Below, in pieces: positions 1 to 4,918 of a stretch of DNA of 9,840 nt. The position numbers and the translations under genes are program-made. This stretch comes from Ignavibacteriales bacterium (GTDB taxonomy: Bacteria > Bacteroidota > Ignavibacteria > Ignavibacteriales > Ignavibacteriaceae). Under the pieces are notes generated by a model, which saw nothing but the letters and a program-made list of their open reading frames with translations, did no database searches and was not told the DNA's origin. The DNA is taken from NCBI GenBank assembly GCA_020061995.1, contig JAGUXE010000201.1, forward strand, positions 1 through 9,840, written 5' to 3'. Each line of letters begins with the position of its first letter. The first letter of the stretch is position 1.

Positions 1-588
1 AACTTCCCGGTTTGTTCCTATTCCTTCTAAACTTACTTCGTAGCCTAATTTATCGTAGCTGAACATATTGTTTTCATCAAACGTAACTTCGTCATATCTT
101 CCCAATACATTGTTGGTTATTGCATCTACTAATTCTACTCCGAAGGTAATTGAGTTTCCGGACTGTAAATAGTTCTTTGTGTTTGCTGAGTCGGTAATGC
201 CGTATTGTACGCTATAGAGTAACTGACTATTATTATCAACATTAATGGTCTGGCTTCTCAGATATTCATTTAGTAACGACAAATCTAATGTTTTTACACT
301 GTCCGGAATTTCCACAAAATCAGTGTTGTTACCGTTTACTTTAATATCCCCGATGGCAAAGTAAAACTCTGCTCCTTCGTTATATACTACCCCTTCTCTG
401 CCAGAAGATATGGTCAAGAGATTTGGTTTACTGAATGTATTTAGACTATTACTTCTCATAAAATAATAGGGGGCTGCCGTTGCGTTTAGCGATACAGCAT
501 ACATATCACTTAATGAACTTCCGTTTGTTACCTGCACGTCTTTACCGGAAATATTACTTATAGTTTTTACAATAATATTATTACTTAT
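1..588 (-). pseudogene. C-terminal continuation of the broken surface protein (partial)
   Basis: Directly after the TAG at 589-591 the same frame stays open for 196 codons to the window edge. It begins ISNNIIVKTISN and includes SGREGVVYNEGAEFYFAIGD and LLYSVQYGITDS. The composition (Asn/Ser/Thr-rich, alternating hydrophobic strands) matches the upstream body, and no spacer, ribosome site or new signal peptide separates them. This looks like the next domain of the same exported protein, perhaps leading to a C-terminal secretion or sorting domain outside the window. The first internal Met would be at 504, with no convincing ribosome site. No family was recognised. If translated at all, it would need readthrough or internal initiation. 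Confidence 0.6.
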
Positions 589-2664
589 CTAGTCGATAAA
601 TTTTACACTACTTCCATTATTCTCGCTCCAGGCTACTGCATAGGCGGTTGAATGACGGTTGATGTTTGGTTTGCCTGTATTGTTCCCGAAAGACCAGAAA
701 TAATAATAATCTGATGACTTGAATACAATCCTTGTTATTTCTCCACTCCTGTTTTGGTTCTCCCCTTTCTTTATTTTACCAAATTCAGCTTCTTCTGCTT
801 CATATCTTGTTCCTTGCCAGGTTACTCGCGCATAGTTATCATTCATTGCTACTAGTGATGGGTATCGGTTATGGGTGTAACCGCTGCCGGTCGATAATCC
901 ATATTCGGTACCAAATGTTAATTGTTGCCCGTTGTATGATAGCTCTCTATACCTTATAGTTGAAGAAGAACTGCTAACATTATTCTGCCATACAAGATGA
1001 AATTTTACCGGATATGTGCTTTGATCGAACTTACAACCTATAGCAGGATTGACAGAACTTGCAGTAGTTGTTTCTAACATTCCATTGGTTATCATTTCAA
1101 GTGTACCGTAAGGATTGTTTTGATTCGTCACAACATGTCCCAACGAGTAGTATATTCCACCGGGTAAAAATGAACCGTAATCTTCTTCATGCCATATAAT
1201 TAAGAAGTCCGCAATACCGCTTCTACTGCTCCCTACTACAACGGTTGCATCTTCTGAGTATAACTTATTAAGTTGATTTGTAATAACGGTTTGATTTCTA
1301 ATCTGGTTATATGCAAGGTCAAATAATACAGCTTTAATACTATAAGAAACACCATCGGAATTCAATCCTTGATATGCAATTATTACCTGTGACTGTCCAA
1401 CCTGAGTAATAGATGGATTTTTTGCAGTACCGGTTGAAATCGGAAAATTATTGTTTAGAAATGACCATGAGGCGCCATTATTTGTACTGTGTTCAAACCA
1501 AATTTTACCCATACTTTCGTATACGAGCAATGATTCGTCATTATGAGTTTTTATTGCCATTCTCTGCCCGTTATTTGTAAAAGCGGTACTTTGATTTGTG
1601 TGAGTAGGATACTTATATAATGCCGTATAGGTTGTGTTGTCTTGTGGTGATATGGTACGTGGATTATTTACATTCCCATCACTCCATCCTGCAAACTTGT
1701 ATATTTTATTATTGATTGTTTGCTGTGTTGGAGCTGTGATTTGACCGGTATTTAGTTCAACAACATGAGTTACTACACCTGCTGATTGAATTCCATCGAA
1801 TTCTGTTGAGTCGTTTCGCCAAACCCGGTAATTCTTTCGCATATCTGCAATATAGGTTACGTTTGTATCTGATTGAGTTACACTAAAGGTATAATTTTCA
1901 TTTATCGCATTTGAAATATTTACTGGATTAGCTTGGCCTATTTTCCTTTGCCAAATACTTGGACTAACCGGTTTATAGTTATTCCAAATTCGTTGATAAC
2001 CGCCGTATTCTTGCGTCAATGAACCCAATGTAACATTTGCATTTTTTGGGCGAGTAATTGCCGCACCACTGGCAACTGTATCTGTATCAACCTTAATTAA
2101 ACCCGCATCAAAATTATTTTTTACATGAAAAGTTACCGGATTGCCAAATTCCGCAGTATATGTTTGCGTTACATAGGCTTCTGCTTTTGTGATTGTCGCA
2201 GTATAAGGATTTGTTGAAGTATATGAATTCCATGGTGTTTTCCACCTTTCAAAGTATTTCATTGCTCCTTGATACGATTGGTTAAAAGCCTGAATCGTTA
2301 ACTCCCTTCCAACTTTTGTCTTCAAAACTTTTGGAGATGAATATTCAATACCGTTAATTTTTACTGTTCCTCCACCAAAATTGTTCACAACCTTTATTTC
2401 TGGTACTACCCAGGTGACAACTACCGTTACATTTATGCCGAGAATTGTTGCGTATTTACGATTTGTATTTTCATCATCTGAAACTAAGCAAATTGCAAAT
2501 TGATTGCTGACAAGAGCCCTTTCGGCTGCATTGATTAGCATTGTATCGCCCGCAGCAGTATATGTAAAGTATCCTGCATTTGAATTTTCTGTTGATATTG
2601 TTGAGCGGTAAATAGGCCCTGGATTACATGCATTCCACTCATTTTGTGCCCCACTTGGTTGCAT
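589..2664 (-). CDS. Main body of the broken surface protein: InlB-like and Asp-box/propeller-like repeats
   Basis: The longest open piece has 691 codons from the first Met; the frame opens only 12 bases further upstream. The Met at 2664 is probably not a real start: it lacks a signal peptide and a good ribosome site, and lies inside the preceding frame. Residues 1-86 look like the end of the N-terminal beta-sandwich domain. Two related units begin at residues 91 (VVNNFGGGTVKI) and 180 (HVKNNFDAGLIKV). An InlB/Listeria-repeat-like unit follows, with FAGWSDG at 324-330 and TYTALYK at 345-351. Residues 393-400 (STNNGASW) form an Asp-box. After that, 'P-S-I ... Y/W-Q' units recur at about 416-432, 539-560, 601-617 and 665-680, suggesting sialidase/BNR-type propeller blades without visible catalytic residues. 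Ligand and function are unknown. It ends at TAG 589-591, which appears premature. Confidence 0.75.
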   Translation of the reverse strand: MQPSGAQNEWNACNPGPIYRSTISTENSNAGYFTYTAAGDTMLINAAERALVSNQFAICLVSDDENTNRKYATILGINVTVVVTWVVPEIKVVNNFGGGTVKINGIEYSSPKVLKTKVGRELTIQAFNQSYQGAMKYFERWKTPWNSYTSTNPYTATITKAEAYVTQTYTAEFGNPVTFHVKNNFDAGLIKVDTDTVASGAAITRPKNANVTLGSLTQEYGGYQRIWNNYKPVSPSIWQRKIGQANPVNISNAINENYTFSVTQSDTNVTYIADMRKNYRVWRNDSTEFDGIQSAGVVTHVVELNTGQITAPTQQTINNKIYKFAGWSDGNVNNPRTISPQDNTTYTALYKYPTHTNQSTAFTNNGQRMAIKTHNDESLLVYESMGKIWFEHSTNNGASWSFLNNNFPISTGTAKNPSITQVGQSQVIIAYQGLNSDGVSYSIKAVLFDLAYNQIRNQTVITNQLNKLYSEDATVVVGSSRSGIADFLIIWHEEDYGSFLPGGIYYSLGHVVTNQNNPYGTLEMITNGMLETTTASSVNPAIGCKFDQSTYPVKFHLVWQNNVSSSSSTIRYRELSYNGQQLTFGTEYGLSTGSGYTHNRYPSLVAMNDNYARVTWQGTRYEAEEAEFGKIKKGENQNRSGEITRIVFKSSDYYYFWSFGNNTGKPNINRHSTAYAVAWSENNGSSVKFID

Positions 2665-3001
2665 AGTTAAATGCAGCTATCCTGTAGGTAAATGATTGTG
2701 TATCAACTTGGGTTGAAATCCAATAATCAATATTTTTTATAACTGCACTATCAGGGATTTCTGTTAGATCAGCTTTCACAATTAATCTAAAAGTTTCTTC
2801 ATCATAATTCGGAGAAATCAGTTTATTATATCTGCCAAGTCTTTGAGAGTTAGTTGATCTCTCATAATAGTAGTTCCCACTTTGTTTATATCTATAAACA
2901 GTAATTGTGGAACTAGAAACAGTTGTTTGGTTTACCGATCCGTGTAAACAAAAACTGTAAATAAAGAGAATGGTAAAAACCATTTTTGCTATTTTTTTCA
3001 T
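2639..3001 (-). CDS. N-terminal fragment: signal peptide and start of a DNRLRE-like beta-sandwich domain
   Basis: This 120-residue fragment starts with a typical Sec signal peptide: basic MKKIAK, a hydrophobic stretch to about residue 18, and probable cleavage near residues 20-24. The mature part is beta-rich. It contains 'RLIVKADLTEIPDSAVI' (about residues 72-88), which resembles the R-x-x-V-K-F-D-L-x-x-I-P-x-x-A-x-I core of DNRLRE/TGF-beta-propeptide-like domains of secreted proteins. That domain would normally run to about 160-200 residues, but this frame stops with TGA at 2639-2641, part-way through. The missing half is in the next frame, which overlaps here. The start is supported by the signal peptide and by an upstream AAAGGG. 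A stand-alone secreted 120-residue protein is possible but less likely, because the domain is incomplete. Confidence 0.7.
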   Translation of the reverse strand: MKKIAKMVFTILFIYSFCLHGSVNQTTVSSSTITVYRYKQSGNYYYERSTNSQRLGRYNKLISPNYDEETFRLIVKADLTEIPDSAVIKNIDYWISTQVDTQSFTYRIAAFNYATKWGTK

Positions 3002-3046
3002 AATGAACCCTTTGTGATTGTTTTTTGTTAAAAGGTTATTTAAAAT

Positions 3047-3073
3047 AGCAGAGGTGTTAAATTTACTTCTGCT
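3047..3073. repeat. Imperfect inverted repeat (9-bp stem) between lipoprotein gene and broken gene
   Basis: AGCAGAGGT (3047-3055) pairs with ACTTCTGCT (3065-3073), one G-U or A-C pair depending on strand, around a 9-base loop. On the minus strand it lies in the 5' leader of the broken surface protein gene. On the plus strand it precedes the terminator-like hairpin at 3109. Function unknown. Confidence 0.4.
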
Positions 3074-3108
3074 ACTTGCTTGTAGTACTATCTTAATGCC
3101 GATTCAAT

Positions 3109-3143
3109 CGGGTTTAGTGTTGCACCACTAAACCCGTTTTTTT
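3109..3143 (+). terminator. Terminator-like hairpin, plus orientation
   Basis: A perfect 11-bp stem CGGGTTTAGTG (3109-3119) / CACTAAACCCG (3126-3136) with a 6-base loop is followed on the plus strand by seven Ts (3137-3143). Read on the minus strand, the hairpin is preceded by A7 and followed by ATTGAATCGG, so it is not a classical terminator for the upstream lipoprotein gene. No recognised plus-strand gene leads into it. It may end an antisense or small RNA, or act as structure in the minus-strand leader. Confidence 0.6.
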
Positions 3144-3166
3144 ATTGGTTCCATTCTGCCTCCTTT
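3128..3166 (-). promoter_or_regulatory. Strong Shine-Dalgarno with 8-codon mini-ORF overlapping the hairpin
   Basis: On the minus strand AAAGGAGG (plus 3159-3166) sits four bases before an ATG (3152-3154). That ATG opens MEPIKKRV and a TAG stop (3128-3130) that falls inside the hairpin. It is the best ribosome site visible in the window, better than those of the real genes. It could drive a leader peptide, or be the remnant of a degraded short gene: another frame downstream reads GATLNPIESALR, a stop, then YYKQVAEVNLTPLLF. The mini-ORF and site are visible. Any regulatory role is inference. Confidence 0.3.
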
Positions 3167-3184
3167 CTGTTGTTTCCGGAGATT

Positions 3185-4201
3185 TTAATCATTTAATCTC
3201 CCTTTTATTACAATACTTATATTTGCTTGGTCATCGCGCCCCAGAAAGAATACTTCTTTATCAAACAACAATTCGCTAAATGGACTCAGTTTATTAATAT
3301 CGAATTTATATATTGTAGCCAAATCGCTACCGTTGTAATGACCCAGTCCACTTCCGGTTACACAGAAAAAATCTTTCTCTGTTCTCCCCCAAAAACCATC
3401 CCAATATTCTGTTCCAGCAAAGTTATGAACTAATTCTAAGGTTCCTTCTTTATACTTAAATATTTCTTTCCCTATTTTGATAAATAATTTGTTATTCAGA
3501 TAGGTAAGTTTCGGATAGTCAGAACCTGAATATAATTCATGCAAATTTATTCCAGTGAATTGATACAGTTTTTCAATAAAAATTAAATTTTCAAATTTTA
3601 ACCCGCAGATTATTAAGTCGGAGTTCACTTTTCTGATATCAGTAAAGTTAATGTTTATTTTCGGAATATTTAAAAAATTCCATTCTCTTCCATCATATCT
3701 TAATATAACTCCCATAGAACTTGTATCACTCCCCTGCGCATACCCTATGGCGTAAATGTTATTTGGTGAATCCCCCCAAATATTGTCAAAAAAAATCGTC
3801 CCAAATCCTGAAATATATTTTTCACTAGATAAACTCCAGGATGTTCCATCAAAATGCCATATTTTATTATAGCCAGCAGCCCAAACATTATTTTGTGCAA
3901 ACCCAAATATTGTTTGAGGATAAATCGCCTCAGCACCTTCAATTTCCATCCATTTTTTTCCATTAAAATGAAATAAATTACCACTACCTACTGCCCAAAT
4001 ATCGTTTGGTGTACTTCCCCAAAATCTCCTTATATAAATAAATGGGTCGGTTGAAATGGTATCGATTGTCCAGACATAATCTCTTCTTCCTGGAGTGATA
4101 TCTTCTATTGGCGGCTCGGTTGGTTTATTACAACTAACCGCAGTAAAGAGTAACGGGAGTAATATTATAACTAATAGTTTTGTTAATGAGTTTAAGGACA
4201 T
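3185..4201 (-). CDS. Predicted lipoprotein with WG..NDIWAVG propeller-like repeats
   Basis: This 338-residue protein has a lipoprotein signal peptide: a short basic N-terminus, hydrophobic residues 8-20, and a lipobox-like AVSC with lipidated Cys24, followed by the Pro-rich linker NKPTEPP. It is therefore probably anchored to the outer membrane or cell surface. The body repeats a motif of the form W-G-x-x-x-N-D-I-W-A-V-G ... H/R-F/Y-D/N-G-x-x-W at about residues 61-84, 99-122 and 142-174, with a degenerate copy at 271-293. The motif suggests beta-propeller blades of the kind found in FCB-group exported proteins. No catalytic motif is visible and the partner is unknown. The start is supported by AAGAGG seven to eight bases upstream and by the signal peptide. 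It stands alone, with 717 bases upstream and 183 bases before the next gene, so it probably has its own promoter. A shared surface role with the downstream broken gene is possible but unproven. Confidence 0.85.
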   Translation of the reverse strand: MSLNSLTKLLVIILLPLLFTAVSCNKPTEPPIEDITPGRRDYVWTIDTISTDPFIYIRRFWGSTPNDIWAVGSGNLFHFNGKKWMEIEGAEAIYPQTIFGFAQNNVWAAGYNKIWHFDGTSWSLSSEKYISGFGTIFFDNIWGDSPNNIYAIGYAQGSDTSSMGVILRYDGREWNFLNIPKININFTDIRKVNSDLIICGLKFENLIFIEKLYQFTGINLHELYSGSDYPKLTYLNNKLFIKIGKEIFKYKEGTLELVHNFAGTEYWDGFWGRTEKDFFCVTGSGLGHYNGSDLATIYKFDINKLSPFSELLFDKEVFFLGRDDQANISIVIKGRLND

Positions 4202-4443
4202 AATAGCCTCTTATTTGTAAAATGGTTGTTACCGTTATTTATGGGGATAATAGTTATTATATTTTTGTTGCAGAAGAAGAAAAGAGATAATGAAAGAAAT
4301 GGAGAAGCAGAATTGCTTAATACATCCTCACCTGATAATTTGCGGGAAAAGAACCGGTAGTAGTAATTAACGAACCTATCAATCACAAGCTCCCCTTTGT
4401 ATTAAGTAACTGTTAAAACAACAAACAGAAATATTCACTTGTC

Positions 4444-4505
4444 CAAATATATAGAAAAAAAAAAAAAAATAATCGCAAATATTTTCTTAATAAATAGCAA
4501 ATATA
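4444..4505 (-). promoter_or_regulatory. Candidate promoter region for the lipoprotein gene (TAnnTTTG boxes, A/T tract)
   Basis: On the minus strand two perfect TATATTTG boxes occur (plus 4444-4451 and 4498-4505), matching the TAnnTTTG -7 consensus known from Bacteroidota. The nearer one has a TTTG 24 bases upstream (plus 4476-4479), a longer spacer than the usual 17-23, with a T15 run between them. Transcription from it would give a 5' leader of about 235 bases. Such boxes arise easily in AT-rich DNA, so this is only a candidate. Confidence 0.3.
4455..4469. repeat. Homopolymer run of 15 A (T on the minus strand)
   Basis: Fifteen consecutive A bases on the plus strand, in the candidate promoter spacer upstream of the lipoprotein gene. 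A run this long is prone to slippage in replication and to sequencing length errors. Promoter-spacer length change would be one route to variable expression, but there is no direct evidence for it. Confidence 0.8.
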
Positions 4506-4569
4506 TTTTTGCATTGTTTCTTATATTTTTTACTGTATTAGCATTTTATTACTAATAATATCCGATAAA

Positions 4570-4659
4570 ATGGTTGGGGAAATGGAAACACTTACTCTAC
4601 TGAAAAGGCTGTTACTATTGGTTGAGATGAATATTTATCAGTACAATCAGCAAGAATAA
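4570..4659 (+). CDS. Possible 29-codon plus-strand ORF (weak)
   Basis: An open frame reads MVGEMETLTLLKRLLLLVEM and on to a TAA at 4657-4659, with a Leu-rich centre. It lies between AT-rich promoter-like sequence (TTGTTT 4514-4519, TATTAG 4536-4541, spacer 16) and the plus-strand terminator at 4732-4767, which is the only reason to list it. No well-placed ribosome site exists: GGGGA lies one base from the second Met at 4582. No family was recognised, and the frame could easily be chance within a non-coding transcript. Confidence 0.12.
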   Translation: MVGEMETLTLLKRLLLLVEMNIYQYNQQE

Positions 4660-4731
4660 GTGCGTTATATAAAATCCTCTCCGTGGTAAAGCGAAATTTA
4701 ACAAAAATTTGTTGTTTTACATCCAACCATT

Positions 4732-4767
4732 AACCTTCGAGGTTTTGAAAACCTCGAAGGTTTTTTT
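4732..4767 (+). terminator. Strong intrinsic terminator hairpin, plus orientation
   Basis: AACCTTCGAGGTTTT (4732-4746) and its exact complement (4748-4762) form a 15-bp palindrome around one G; in practice this is an 11-bp stem with a small T/A loop. It runs into seven Ts (4761-4767) on the plus strand. On the minus strand it is preceded by A7 and followed by AATGGTTGG, so it is not an obvious terminator for carB. It may end an unannotated plus-strand RNA, shield carB from opposing transcription, or be one copy of a dispersed palindrome. Confidence 0.7.
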
Positions 4768-4818
4768 GGTTTTATCAACAACTTCAACAGTAGTTTTTGG
4801 GGGGATTTGGACTCATTT

Positions 4819-4877
4819 AAGCGGAGTTTATACAAATATACACCGCTTGAGAGCAATGTCGAGAAGTGGTTCTCGAC
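4819..4877. repeat. Two adjacent inverted repeats just downstream of carB
   Basis: The first (4819-4848) has 13-base arms starting AAGCGG and ending CCGCTT, pairing at 11 of 13 positions around a 4-base loop. The second (4858-4877) is a perfect 8-bp stem GTCGAGAA / TTCTCGAC with loop GTGG. Neither is followed by a T run on the minus strand, though they lie in the carB 3' region and may stabilise or end its mRNA without a U tract. They could also be remnants of a palindromic repeat element. Confidence 0.5.
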
Positions 4878-4918
4878 AGCCGGGGGAAAAGATTTTTTAA
4901 TTGTTACAATAGAATCTA

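Larger units (their letters stand above)
1..3001 (-). pseudogene. Large secreted repeat protein gene, broken by a frameshift and an in-frame TAG (partial at left edge)
   Basis: Three open segments on the minus strand read as one protein: signal peptide plus start of a beta-sandwich domain (2639-3001), the rest of that domain plus repeat and propeller-like regions (589-2664), and a continuing C-terminal part (1-588) that runs off the window. The first junction needs a one-base shift between 2639 and 2679. Dropping one A of the AAAA run at 2641-2644 joins the frames as ...KWGTNEWNAC.... The second junction is a single TAG at 589-591 with the same frame open on both sides. Its start at 3001 is preceded by AAAGGG eight bases upstream. 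The original role was probably at the cell surface or outside it. Whether it is a true pseudogene, a sequencing artefact or recoded cannot be decided from one sequence. Confidence 0.7.
4202..4918. other. 717-base gap between carB and the lipoprotein gene, no convincing protein gene
   Basis: This stretch holds the 5' leader and likely promoter of the lipoprotein gene (minus strand, roughly 4202-4505), a 15-base A run (4455-4469), a plus-strand terminator hairpin (4732-4767), and two further inverted repeats just downstream of carB (4819-4877). A short plus-strand ORF of 29 codons (4570-4659) lies ahead of the terminator. A 64-codon minus frame (4192-4386) and a 63-codon plus frame (4709-4900) are open but look like chance: low complexity, no ribosome site, and the plus frame runs through both hairpin regions. 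No T-rich terminator hairpin for carB is visible on the minus strand. Confidence 0.6.

Noticed and set aside
589..591. Alternative genetic code or a 22nd amino acid at TAG
   Set aside because: Only one such codon is seen, no recoding machinery is in the window, and the same gene has a second lesion; decay or error is simpler.
732..959. 75-codon plus-strand ORF
   Set aside because: Lies wholly inside the well-supported minus-strand surface-protein frame; no ribosome site or recognisable domain.
3227..3433. 68-codon plus-strand ORF
   Set aside because: Antisense shadow of the lipoprotein C-terminal region.
3745..3984. 79-codon minus-strand ORF in another frame of the lipoprotein gene
   Set aside because: Overlaps the repeat-containing lipoprotein frame, which has signal peptide, ribosome site and repeats; the alternative has none.
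4192..4386. 64-codon minus-strand ORF upstream of the lipoprotein
   Set aside because: Low-complexity Ser/Phe/Asn composition, overlaps the lipoprotein start; the preceding GGGGAGC is suggestive, but no domain or signal peptide is seen.
4709..4900. 63-codon plus-strand ORF
   Set aside because: Runs through the terminator palindrome and two other inverted repeats, and no ribosome site was found; most likely chance.
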